In this document: piece by piece, positions 36,460 through 45,963 of the stretch
Position numbering within the stretch: the first letter of the stretch is position 1
How the letters are laid out: every line of letters starts with the position of its first letter
Assembly: GCA_035771165.1 (NCBI GenBank)
Contig: JAWNZC010000469.1
Coordinates: 522,001 to 586,000 of the forward strand
Direction: 5' to 3'
Origin: Paragorgia papillata
Taxonomy: Eukaryota; Cnidaria; Anthozoa; Scleralcyonacea; Coralliidae
Length of the DNA stretch: 64,000 nucleotides
Notes under the pieces: generated by a model
Seen by the model: the letters and a program-made list of their open reading frames with translations, nothing else
Databases searched by the model: none
What the model was told of the DNA's origin: nothing
Program-made: the position numbers and the translations under genes

Positions 36460-38468
36460 GTAAGATCATAGAATGATATGATTACTGTTGTCAAGAGGGA
36501 ACTTGTTAGAGGGAGGGGGGCTTATTAGAGGGGGAGGGGCTTATTAGAGGGAGGGGGGCTTATTAGAGGGAGGGGGGCTTATTAGAGGGAGGGGGCTTAT
36601 TAGAGGGAGGGGGGCTTTACTAGAGGGAGGGGGGCTTATTAGAGGGAGGGGGGCTTATTAGAGGGAGGGGGCTTATTAGAGGGAGGGGGGCTTACTAGAG
36701 GGAGGGGGGCTTATTAGAGGGAGGGGGGCTTATTAGAGGGAGGGGAGCTTATTAGAGGGAGGAGGGCTTACTAGAGGGAGAGGGCTTATTAGAGGGAGGG
36801 GGGCTTATTAGAGGGAGGGGGCTTATTAGAGGGAGGGGGGCTTATTAGAGGGAGGGGGGCTTATTAGAGGGAGTGGGGTGGGGTGGGGGGGGGCTTATTA
36901 GAGGGATGGCAGCTTATTAGAGGTGGGGGTGTTATTAGAGGGAGGGGGGTTAATGAGGGATGGGGGTTATTAGAGGGTGGGTGGCGTATTAGAGGGAGGG
37001 GGTTATTAGAGGGAAGGGGTTATTGGAGAGAGGGGGCTTATTAGAGGGAGGGGGTTATTGGAGAGAGGGGGGCTTAATAGATGGAGGGGGTTATTAGAGG
37101 GAGGGGGGGCTTTTTAGAGGGAGGGGGTTATTGGAGAGAGGGGGCTTAATAGATGGAGGGGGTTATTAGAGGGAGGGGGGGGGGCTTATTAGAGGGATGG
37201 GGTTATTGGAGGGATGGGGGATATTAGAGGGAGGGGGTTATTGGAGGGAGGGGGGTTATTAGAGGGAGGAGCTTATTAGAAGAATGGGAGTGAGAAAAAT
37301 CCTGTAAATGATTTTCTATTAATGACGTTATTTTAGGCAGTGGTGTGTGTTGGGGGATTTAATGTAGGGTGGGGCTTAATTTGTTTTATTTAGTGGTGGG
37401 TTACTAGAAGGAGGGTGTAATTGGGGAGAGAGGGGGGGGGGTGCTTAGGAGAGGAGATATGGTGTGTAATGATTATGAACAAAAAGTGGAAAAGTGAATG
37501 TTCAAACTGGCTGGAAATATACTGATATTTGTAATAGAAAGTCTGTGATTAAAAACAGTTGATGATATAAACTTTAAAGATTGTTTAAATTAATTATGTG
37601 TAACTTTATTTAGCTGGTCATCCTATACCTGGTGATTTATTGAGTAACTCCATCATTCTGAAAGGGGAAAATAATTATAAAAATCAAATGAATGAATGGT
37701 TGGATGATCAGTTTCAATGGCGTCGTAGTTATCGAGCTACCAGAGATGGATGGGGTGCACAAGATTTTCACAGATGTTGTGACAATAAAGGACCTACAGT
37801 GACTTTAGTGAAAGTTGGGCATTATATTTTTGGTGGATACGCAGACCAGAGCTGGGGAGGTAAATTATTTAGAAAATGAAAGTTTTTTTAAATAATTTTA
37901 CAGACACAGTAAGCCAAACAAAATTGCTTAACATTTAAAATTTTCTCCATGTTATACCTTGATGAGTTTTGTTCTTAGAGGAATGTTAGCAAGAAATCTG
38001 TTTAAATAACAAAATAAGTCTGCAGCAGGCTTTTAGAACAATTAAGATCAATATATTTGATAAATCTGGGATGTGTTTGTCATTGAGTACACCTGTAAAA
38101 AAAACTCAAATAGAACAGATTGTTATTGAGTAAACATTTTATATTTTATTTAAGGTCAAGGATATACACAGTCCAACTCCTCATTTTTGTTCTCGCTACA
38201 AAATAAAGATAACTTGCCACCATTTAGATCAGTGGTTTATAAAAATCATCATTGTGCAATCTGCAGCAGTCCTAACTTCGGACCACGCTTTGGTGGAGGT
38301 CATGATTTCCACATCAGTAATAATTCCAATCACAATCAACAATCATACTCCAACCTTGGCTACACGTATCAACCACCCACAGGATACCAATATGACACTG
38401 CACAAACCCAATCTTTACTTGCTGGAAGTTGCAAGTTTACTCCAACTGAAATAGAAGTATTTTACTAA
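35334..38468 (+). CDS. TRIM-TLDc gene copy 2, intact (561 aa)
   Basis: Exons 35334-36459, 37614-37859 and 38155-38468 join in frame (phase-1 introns of 1154 and 295 bp, all GT-AG) to give 561 residues. Residues 20-68 are a C3HC4 RING; 107-142 a B-box1-like zinc site; 165-198 a B-box2; about 205-345 a Lys/Glu-rich coiled coil; about 377-561 a complete TLDc domain ending FTPTEIEVFY. The expected role, from the RING/B-box family, is an E3 ubiquitin ligase that oligomerises by the coiled coil. TLDc proteins of other families bind the V-ATPase; here the domain replaces the usual B30.2 or NHL target-recognition domain, so it may select substrates (inference). It lies inverted relative to the other copies. 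Confidence 0.9.
36490..37285. repeat. G-rich intronic minisatellite (GGGAGGGGGGCTTATTAGA)n
   Basis: About 40 imperfect copies of a 17-20-bp unit in intron 1 of copy 2. The first ~400 bases are regular; later units drift to GGGTTATTAGAGGGAGG. The coding (RNA-like) strand is G-rich, with runs of 3-8 G. The same repeat is in intron 1 of copy 3, also G-rich on its coding strand, but not in copy 1. Confidence 0.92.
37286..37613 (+). other. Remaining intron 1 of copy 2
   Basis: AT-rich intronic sequence leading to a T-rich acceptor at 37600-37613. No other feature is seen. Confidence 0.6.
37614..37859 (+). CDS. Copy 2 exon 2: N-terminal half of TLDc
   Basis: The acceptor TTTATTTAG ends at 37613. 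The frame gives GHPIPGDLLSNSIIL, then QMNEWLDDQFQW, then RDGWGAQDFHRCC and TVTLVKVGHYIFGGY, the classic TLDc start. The donor is GGAG|GTAAAT at 37859/37860. This full-length exon is the reference that shows the deletion in copy 1. Confidence 0.88.
38155..38468 (+). CDS. Copy 2 exon 3: C-terminal half of TLDc
   Basis: The acceptor TTTAAG ends at 38154; the stop is TAA at 38466-38468. Motifs: FLFSLQNKD, FGPRFGGGHDFHISN, SNLGYTYQPP, LLAGSCKFTPTEIEVFY. A nested fold-back repeat begins only about 18 bases after the stop, so the 3' UTR probably lies within it. Confidence 0.9.
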
Positions 38469-38485
38469 TATGTACTTTATTGTAT

Positions 38486-38871
38486 TTTGAGCTCTTCAGT
38501 ATATAGGGGTTTAATATTGCAGTCTTTGCAGGGGGTTTAGTAGACTATAGAGCATAGAGTAATGCGTTAGTGTAATGCGCAATGAGAAAAACCGTGTTTC
38601 CCTTATTGCCCATTACACTCTACCGCATTACTTTATGCTCTAAGACCTCGTTTACACGATGCCGGTACAATTTGAAAACGGAACAAAATCATGCCGTTTA
38701 GGCCTTGCGTTTACACGATACCGGTACAAAAATGACATGAAAACGGCACAAAATGAAGACGGCATGATTTTGTTCCGTTTTCAAATTGTACCGGCATCGT
38801 GTAAACGGGGTCTTAGTCTATAGTCTATAAACCCCTGCAATATTAAACCCCTATATATTGAAGAGCTCAAA
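38486..38871. mobile_element. Nested fold-back elements after gene copy 2
   Basis: The outer arms TTGAGCTCTTCAGTATATAG and their complement near 38858-38871 enclose a second inverted pair (GAGCATAGAGTAATGCG with CGCATTACTTTATGCTC). That is followed by a third palindrome of about 175 bp (TTTACACGATGCCGGTACAA against its complement, about 38645-38815). The order suggests insertion of one fold-back repeat into another. Confidence 0.75.
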
Positions 38872-38929
38872 AAAGCTCAAGAAGAAGTATGGAATATGGT
38901 GGTTCTGAGGTTAAGGTTTTCATTAGCGT

Positions 38930-39095
38930 TAGAATTGCATTATTGCAATCTGGCTAAGAGTAGAATTAGGAATAAGATTATGAGTAGGATTAGCAATAAG
39001 ATTAAGATTAGGAGTAGGATTAGCATTAAGATTAAGAGTAGGATTAGCAATAAGGTTAAGATTATGAGTTGGATTAGCATTAGGATATAATTAGG
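38930..39095. repeat. AGGATTAG/AATAAGATTA minisatellite
   Basis: Degenerate ~20-bp units such as AGTAGGATTAGCAATAAGAT repeated about eight times. Any open frame through it is low complexity. Confidence 0.75.
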
Positions 39096-39164
39096 ATGAT
39101 GATTATCGATGATGATTATTATTTATAAAATAACATGTATACTGCGCGAGCCCTGATTGGTCAA

Positions 39165-39445
39165 TTGCCTAGTTTGGATCAGAGTATCCAAACACGGAAA
39201 ATTCCCGCCAAAACGATTTTTTGAAAATGTCGGACAGTATATCATATTCACTTGTGATTATTTGATAAAAGAAATACCAAATGTTTTTTTCCGTGTTTGG
39301 AGACTCTTATCCAAACACTTGGGAAATTGCTCGACTTTCGAAAAGCTAAAAACACTCGCCTACGGCTCGTGTTTTGTTACGCTTTTCTCCAGTCTCGCAA
39401 TTTCCCGCGTGTTTGGATCAGAGTATCCAAACACGGAAAACCAGT
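39165..39445. repeat. Repeat with GTTTGGAT hairpins at both ends
   Basis: GTTTGGATCAGAGTATCCAA with the following AACACGGAAAA occurs at about 39172 and again at about 39411. A related inverted form lies between (about 39296-39318). Each is a hairpin (GTTTGGAT/ATCCAAAC). It is probably a MITE family member. Confidence 0.55.
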
Positions 39446-39782
39446 TGGTATTTCTTTAATCCTGCATGAGTGTATGGTGAGACACTCTTCCGAGTGTTTG
39501 ATATAGCATCTCAAACAAATCAGTATTTTAAGAGAAAATAGAGACAAAAAAATTCTGTTTATGTAATTTCCACTGCATACGTCACACTGGTAATTTTACA
39601 ATAAACTCGTGCCGTGTGACGTCTGCAGTGGGTTATTTGCATATCAAACAAATCTTATTTTCTCAAGAACGAAGTGAGATTTGGAAAAACCGTATAAGAA
39701 GTTACTTCATCATTTTAAGAGTTCTTCCAAATAAGACAAACTTCATTTTCATTTCTTATACACTTAGTTAAAAACATCCAGA

Positions 39783-39851
39783 GTACTTATTCTCTGACGA
39801 AGGGCCTTCGCTCGAAACGTTAGAAAACTACGTTCATGATAAGTTGTACGT
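39783..39851 (+). ncRNA. Hammerhead-ribozyme-like core
   Basis: CTGACGA (39794-39800) fits the CUGANGA core. It is followed by a 13-base stem-loop (GGGC...GCTC, one wobble pair) and GAAAC (39814-39818). CGT/ACG can close stem III and a U-U follows as a possible cleavage position. Distal stem I can form between ACTTAT (39785-39790) and ATAAGT (39839-39844), but the proximal part does not pair. Hammerheads are known in Penelope-like elements. This is likely a decayed copy. Confidence 0.35.
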
Positions 39852-39997
39852 ATACATGCAGTGCATGTGGTAGGTTTGCGAGCTTGCTGTAATATGGAAC
39901 AGACGTTTGGTGGACGTTCGTCAAGCTCAATTACTCAGAAAAGGTTTCTGAGACAAGAGTTTCGATAAAAACCTTTTAAATTTTTGTATTGTATAAA

Positions 39998-40185
39998 ACA
40001 AATAGATTCCATTTTTTTGTTGTCTGTTCAGTTATTGATGCAGAGATGACGTCACAACGTGGTAAGAACATCAGTGACCCACTCCACTGCGTCTCGTGGG
40101 CCACTTTTTAGTTCTTACCAGGTTGTGACGTCATCTGTGCATCTATAACTGAACAGACAACTGCAAAATGGAATCTATTTGTTAA
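39998..40185. mobile_element. ~187-bp fold-back MITE
   Basis: CAAATAGATTCCATTTTT... and ...GGAATCTATTTG are inverted ends. The arms continue through TTGTCTGTTCAGTTAT and GATGACGTCACAAC with small gaps. The centre is about 45 bp. Confidence 0.8.
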
Positions 40186-40796
40186 ATATTTTACCATATT
40201 ACTCTAATATTACTATTACTGCATTTCTCTCTGTATTTCAACACTGCCTACGCAGCACACCACTTTTATTTCACTGTTTGTACTTCTTCTGTGTTCTATT
40301 ATCAGTATAGTTACGTTTAGACTAGAAATTCTTTGAACTATGTTACGTGTTTAATCCCCGTCTATAGTCCACTCTAGTTTGTATTTTTTACATTAAATAA
40401 TTAAAAACTATATTGTCTCGCTTATTATTCTAGCGCTGTCATTGAAATGCTTTTTTAGTTTTAAATGTGCTTAAATTGCAATTACTGCTCCATTTTTAGT
40501 GATTGGCATACACCCGAGTAGCGTTTTGTGCGCGCGACCAAACCTTGAAAAAGTGTTCAATGTTCCTCGGATCCTGAATTTGCCGTAACGAATGTTGCTC
40601 AAAAGTGGTCAAATAGCAGCCTTGTATACCCCCCCCACCCACCACCCACAAGTAATTGAAATTTGTTAACGTGAATATTTCCCTATTAAATCTATATTGA
40701 GATGCTATGGTCATTCCTCATAATTACATACCAGTAACCACATTAGTAACAACACAAGTTGAGTTGCATTTTCTGATTTCCGTTCTCCTGACTGTA

Positions 40797-41129
40797 TATT
40801 AAAGTGCCTATGTCATCCTCAGGGACTTTACATATTTATACTAATTGGAACATTCTGAGAAGATTTGTAATATATCTTCTCAGGCGAAAATTTCATCTTC
40901 ATGAATTTTTTTGCCGTTAAAATTGACGGAAGTGACGTCAAAAGAGGAATCTGTAAAGTGGTTTTCATATAGACAAATTCCTCTTTCGACGTCACTTCCG
41001 TCAACTTCAACGGCAAAAAAATCCATGAAGATGAAATTTTCGCCTAAGAAGATATATTACAAATCTTCTCAGAATGTTCCAATTAGTATAAATATGTAAA
41101 GTTCCGGAGGGTGACATAGGCACTTTAAG
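40797..41129. mobile_element. ~330-bp palindromic MITE with TTAA ends
   Basis: TTAAAGTGCCTATGTCA at the left and TGACATAGGCACTTTAA at the right. The arms are complementary almost to the centre (about 150 bp each), including TTGACGGAAGTGACGTCAAA. The TTAA at both ends could be a piggyBac-type target site. Confidence 0.8.
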
Positions 41130-41279
41130 GTTCTTTCCTACATAAAGATGTTTAATACAACACAAATACGTTCCTCTATCAAAAATAATATTTCAAATGA
41201 GGAACATCGTCAAAATTGTTGCTTGGAACCCCTGCAACAGCGAGGAAACAAAATCATCTTCAAATTATATTAACAGGAT

Positions 41280-41800
41280 ACAAAGCATAAAGAATAAAAA
41301 ATTATCCTCAATCTTAGACTCTAATAGTCCGTTTCAGCTTGCTTTTGAAATCCGATACGTATAATTGAAATGAACATTCCGAACTTACGTTGCAATGTTC
41401 CGAACTACGTTGCGAGGTAGATACAAATTTAAGTCGGCAATTTGTTTCTGCTTAACCAAGTATCTATTATTATATTCTATACAACAAATAATCTTCTTCT
41501 CCGTGATTTTACCAAAGCAATTCAGTTCAAAGCTTATTAAATTCGAACTTCACGACGAACTTCACAACGAACTTCGCGAACTTTCGTACCAGGTTCCCAA
41601 CCTTCCAACGAATGTTGTCAAACGAATTTCAAAAGCAAGCTGAAACTGACTATAACAAATGTTCCTCAGGATCTAGGATCCCAAGATCCCACTTTTCCAC
41701 GTCTGCTTACGACGTAGATAGCGTTCTTTTGCAGCTGAAAATCTTTTTATAATGTTGTTTTTTACGCAACCCACTTTCTTCTAATCTATGCTGCAGTGCT
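41280..41800. repeat. Second copy of the window's first ~190 bases, split by a MITE
   Basis: 41280-41322 and 41655-41800 together match 1-190 of the window. The intervening part is the MITE listed next. It is a diverged segmental duplicate. Confidence 0.8.
41323..41654. mobile_element. 332-bp MITE with 28-bp inverted ends, empty site at window start
   Basis: The ends are ATAGTCCGTTTCAGCTTGCT and, inverted, AGCAAGCTGAAACTGACTAT; the next bases TTTGAAAT also pair. The paralogous segment near positions 38-48 lacks it. There is no coding sequence. Confidence 0.85.
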
Positions 41801-41954
41801 ATAGCCTACGTAGCTGGCGGTTTTAAGGGGTTGGGGTCTTGGTGAAGAAGCGGGCGAGGGAGAAAAAGCGGGCGGAAGAGCGCGCGGGCTGAAGAGCGGG
41901 AGCTGGTAAAACCGCCTGCCTCAAAACCTGGTGTTTTTTAATATCGCCCCTAAC

Positions 41955-42482
41955 CAGTGCTGTGAGTAACTTAGTTACAGTAACTAGTTACATTTTTAAG
42001 TAACTGTAACTGAAACTAGTTACTTTTTCTGAAGAAGTAACTGTAACTATAACTAGTTACTTTTTGAAGAAGTAACTATAACTAGTTACTTTTTTAAAGA
42101 ACTGTAACTAGTTTAAAAATGTGACTATAGTTACTCATTTTCATTTGAGGATGTCATTCTTTCTTGATCAAAAATGGTTTTGATATAATAATAAAGATAC
42201 ATTATATACAATTTGAATATTTCTGCTTAGTGACAACTATATTTAGCTGTAAAAACATAATTATGGTACTGGCATCTAAAACCAGTAATTTCTTTGTTGA
42301 TTCTAGTAACATGGACAAAGGAATGTAACTTTGTAACTAGTTACAAAATATATGGAGTTACTTTGTAACTGTAACTAGTTACTTTCTTTTCATTGTAACT
42401 TTTATCGGTAACTAGTTACTTTTCTAATGATATAACTGTAACTGTAAGAAGTTACAAAAATTATGTAACTTTTACAGCACTG
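41955..42482. mobile_element. Non-autonomous hAT-type element (528 bp) with 8-bp target duplication
   Basis: Ends CAGTGCTGT and ACAGCACTG are inverted and flanked by CCCCTAAC at 41947-41954 and 42483-42490, a perfect 8-bp duplication typical of hAT. Both subterminal regions carry many GTAACTAGTTAC palindromes and AGTAACTGTAAC words, likely transposase-binding repeats. There is no transposase inside. Confidence 0.85.
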
Positions 42483-42562
42483 CCCCTAACTAACACATCC
42501 TAAATCTAATTAAAACTAACCAATCATACGATAGTTTGTAATTGAGTTTGTAACTCGATAAC

Positions 42563-42885
42563 TTGCACGTTGCTTTCAAAACAATAATAATAGTATCGTC
42601 TATCGAAAATCATTCACGTGTGAATCTGTCAAACTTGTGTGCTCGTATACAAGCGGCGAATGCAAACTCCGACGAAAAAAGGAAGAAAACCGAACGTTCA
42701 GAGTGCCAACGATTTTTGCAGGTTATATGTGAATGTTCCCTGAAAGTCAAATACGGTGATTTTGAGAAAATATCGTATATTTCAACTGAAAATCTCTTTA
42801 GACATTCAAAGGGTTGCGAGGACAAGCCGACGCTACAGGAGTTGTGCATTAACCTAGGATTTTTGGTGGACAAGTCTTCCAATCA
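42563..42885 (+). CDS. Unidentified open frame, possible exon fragment
   Basis: About 105 codons from 42563, unusually long and non-repetitive for this AT-rich region. It contains a Cys/Lys-rich stretch (SDEKRKKTERSECQRFLQ) and later ENLFRHSKGCEDK. I recognise no family. It runs into the 5S-derived SINE, where it stops after a few codons, so the 3' end of any real exon has been displaced. Confidence 0.25.
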
Positions 42886-43166
42886 GTCTGACCACCAATA
42901 GTTAAGCCCAGTTGGACGGGGTTAGTACTTGGATGGGTGACCGTCTGGGAATAACCCCGTTCTCGAACTTGAATTTCATGTGAGTAGAGTTTAGTTGGTC
43001 TCTCCTGTGCTTCGAGGGTTTTTCGCAGGGTTCTGCGGTTTTCCTCCATCCGTAAAATCAACACTTAGGTCTTAGCTTATGTCGTGCACTTTTAACTCGG
43101 ATGATTGGGCGACCACATCCTGTGCTTGCGACGTTAAAATAAAGGGTATTGGCAATAAAAATTAAG
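42886..43166 (+). mobile_element. 5S rRNA-derived SINE
   Basis: AGTTAAGCCC and, further on, GTTAGTACTTGGATGGGTGA with CCGTCTGGGAATA are the internal promoter boxes of 5S rRNA (A box and C box). The first half of 5S is missing. After about 42960 an unrelated ~200-bp body follows, with GGGTTTTTCGCAGGGTTCTG and CGGTTTTCCTCC, ending in an A-rich tail near 43166. That makes it a SINE3-type retroposon rather than a 5S gene. Confidence 0.75.
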
Positions 43167-43486
43167 TTTATCTCATTTGAAAGAACTCGTCAAATGGTAT
43201 AAGAAGACCTTTTACAATTTTTCCGTATCTGTTTTGGTTTTGGAAATATTTCGACCAAACTCAGCGTGCTCTCCGCCATCTTGTAATTATTTTCGATATG
43301 CAAAATTATGCATGTGACGACATAAGCAGGGTAAAGTGAAATTTTTATCTTGCCAACCTTATGACATTATGAGCTAGAAACTCAATTTTGGTTGCGCTAT
43401 TTCCATTTTAAATTGACCCACAACATTTAAAAAGCCTTCCGTGGAAATTTGGCCACCCACGGAGTATAGTTTCATCAGGTTTACCC
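43167..43486. other. Intergenic, no supported feature
   Basis: AT-rich. Contains CTCCGCCATCTTGTAATTAT. No gene, repeat partner or clear structure is seen. Confidence 0.4.
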
Positions 43487-43835
43487 TGCTTGGTATACTG
43501 AATTTTGTAATGCTATTAAATCAAAAACTCTATTTAATATACAATTAAGAACTACCCTAAGCCAAAATTTAATTATTTACAAGAGTGACACTGCTTGCAC
43601 AGTTCATGATTTAATATTCCTATAAGTAATTGTTGTTTTCTAATATTTTTACAGTAAATTACAAAAAAAATGCTAGATCACTCAGGAATTTTGTCAGTAA
43701 TCATGTGAGTAAATGTTTTTCAAATTACTATATAGCAAATCATATTAAAAATTGTCATTCTGTATTTCTGAACTTCTGCATTTTCTAATCTTGTCTTTGC
43801 TACAATCATTGCTACATAATTAAATACTTTTAGCT

Positions 43836-44082
43836 ACAATCATTGACAAAAATAGTTGGCACGACACTGCGGAGTTGTGTTGAAGTCCTATATTGCTGGA
43901 AAATCTTAATTTATCCCATGTTTCCCCCATCCCCCGTCTCAATGTTGGTCCCATTACGATGATAGAGTGTCGATGGGCATCACAACACCATTAGCACATC
44001 ATTTAGTTGCTATACAACATAGAAATGGGGGAAGGGGGGTCCGCACATGCAATGTCTGCCAACCATTTTGTCAATGATTGTC
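43836..44082. mobile_element. Unit-3-specific MITE, ACAATCATTGACAAAA ends
   Basis: ACAATCATTGACAAAA...AGTTGGCA is mirrored by TGCCAACC...TTTTGTCAATGATTGT. Units 1 and 4 have no such sequence at this place. Length is about 247 bp. Confidence 0.75.
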
Positions 44083-44190
44083 AACAAAGCTAAATAACTA
44101 AGTATGTTTAAGTAGTAACAGTTGATATTTTACTTTAAGGATTAAGTAAAACACAACAAAATCTACCTAACTTTTGAAGTTGAAAGAAAC

Positions 44191-44420
44191 TTCAAAAACG
44201 CATTAATAATTCATGAGGAAAACACAAAGGAAATCAGTACCATGTCCCTGGTTTTATACCTGATAAAACTTCTTGACGTCAGAAAGAATACTAATGAACA
44301 TACGTTTTTGAAGCCATTCAAAACACTCGCATCACGTGTTTTATCAGATCTAAAACAATCGGGCTGCGCCCTCGTGGTTTTAAATCTGATAAAACACTCC
44401 TGCTCGTGTTTTAAATATTA
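44191..44420. mobile_element. Unit-3-specific copy of the AAAACACTCG palindromic repeat
   Basis: Absent at the corresponding points of units 1 and 4, where GAAAC runs directly into ATAAACATG. It contains GATAAAACACTC and GATCTAAAAC in palindromic arrangement and is related to 27903-28209. Confidence 0.7.
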
Positions 44421-45658
44421 CATAAACGTGTTTAAAACTAAGCCGTTAAAATATTGCTTTTCAACCTCGTAAAAACATATAACAAACTGCGAGAAATGCC
44501 TCTTAACAAACTTCAGTTAAAATCAAATAATTTTCCAAAAGGCTTCTGGAGGAATCGTGTTTTCCGTTCGCGATATTTTTCAATTTGTGCTCTCCTTTTG
44601 AAATTTCTAGATCCGCTCCTAAGAGCTTTAGTTTGTGATGTTTTCTGCATGTGTGCTGTTGCACTGTTTTAAATTTTTGTTAAACTTTCTTTTTCTTTTT
44701 TTTTTCTTTTTCTTTACTCTGTAAGAGTTAGGATTAGTATTATCACAATGTCACTGTGAGGTCAATAAACCAATTTCTTGCCTGGTTGTTTTCGTGTTTT
44801 ATTCAACTCTTTTTCGTCGGTGGATATTCCCAGTGAGGAGTAAAATCGTCTGGCGTTAGCCCAGAGTAAAATACGTAAGACTTGAGAGTCGAATGCCGCT
44901 TAGAAATGGTTAAGAGAAAGGTGTGAAAGTTCACTTTCTTCCTCTAAAACGTTTTCCAGTGTAGATTTGTGCTTCCTTCTAGTTCCTTGCATAGCTCTAG
45001 TGTCAGTGCTGATAATTGAAAAGTTGTTTTTTTTTACATTCGCAGCGTGTCTGTATCTGCCATCCGGAGAAAAATTAGATTTACCGTAAAAAGTGCAAAC
45101 TTAATCCAAATTAGAATTTCAGAACTTACTAGGACAAATATTTCTTCGCTCCTGAGAACTTTGAACTAATACTTTTCAATACTAAAGAGTAACACCAGGG
45201 CTGAGGAAAGAACTAAAGAATAAAACACAAAGCTACACCGAAAAATGTTTTAGAAAAGAAAGATGTAATTTTTTATAGCTTTTTCCTATCATGTCACGTC
45301 AAATTTCGATCTTCCAGACTTCTAGTTTTAGATAAATTAAAAAAAACAAAAAACATTAAAACAGTCAGATCTAGCAGTCATTGACAGTCATGCTACTATT
45401 TAGTTTGACGTCATATGGCGTCATTATTCAAAATGGCGCCACTCGTGGTGAAATTAGCTTATACTCGCACATAATCTTTTTGAAAAGTAAATTATTTTTA
45501 AATTTCTTACAAGGCATTTTCAAAATAGACGAAGATGTTGACAACATTTTGATGCCAACTTGTTCAAATAGTCGGAGATGCCTTTTTGACATTTTCGATT
45601 GGATTTTAATATGAGCGTGCGTAATGTGTTATCAGCGGTATTACTCAGTAAAATACTT

Positions 45659-45963
45659 CTATTTCAGTTGGAGTAAAGTTGTGACTTCCAGCCAGAAGAG
45701 ATTGGGTTTGTGCAGAGCCATATTGGTATCCTGGGGTAATTGATATGAGAAGCCAAGGTTGGAGCATGATTCTTGATTGTGATTGGAGTTATCACTGATG
45801 TCGAAATCACCTCCAAAACCTCCACCAAAGATTGGTCCGTAGTTAGGATGGCTGAAGATTGCATGTTGCTTGTCGTGAACGTCGCATTTGAATGCAGGTA
45901 TGTCGTCTTTATTTTTTAACGAAAACAAAAACGAGGAGTTGGACTGTTTATAACCACCTTTAC
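45659..45963 (-). CDS. Copy 3 exon 3: C-terminal TLDc with 1-base deletion
   Basis: The acceptor TTTCAG precedes 45963. FLFSLKNKDD and YGPIFGGGFGGDFDISD are in frame. After FSYQLP the frame changes (CCTGGGG where copies 1 and 4 have CCTGGGGG), giving QDTNMALHKPN and a TAG stop. The old frame stays open to the ancestral TGA at 45645-45647. Confidence 0.8.

Larger units (their letters stand above)
43487..45658. repeat. 3' spacer of duplicated unit 3
   Basis: Matches 713-3435 and 54205-57131. It lacks the 1.17 kb GTTAG-flanked segment but carries two insertions of its own (43836-44082 and 44191-44420). No CAC/CAT satellite remains on its left side. Confidence 0.8.

Noticed and set aside
36490..37285. 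Regular repeats suggesting a CRISPR array
   Set aside because: Units of 17-20 bp directly abut without unique spacers, in an intron of a eukaryotic gene.
42886..42965. 5S rRNA gene
   Set aside because: Only the 3' half of 5S with A and C boxes is present and it continues into a SINE body.
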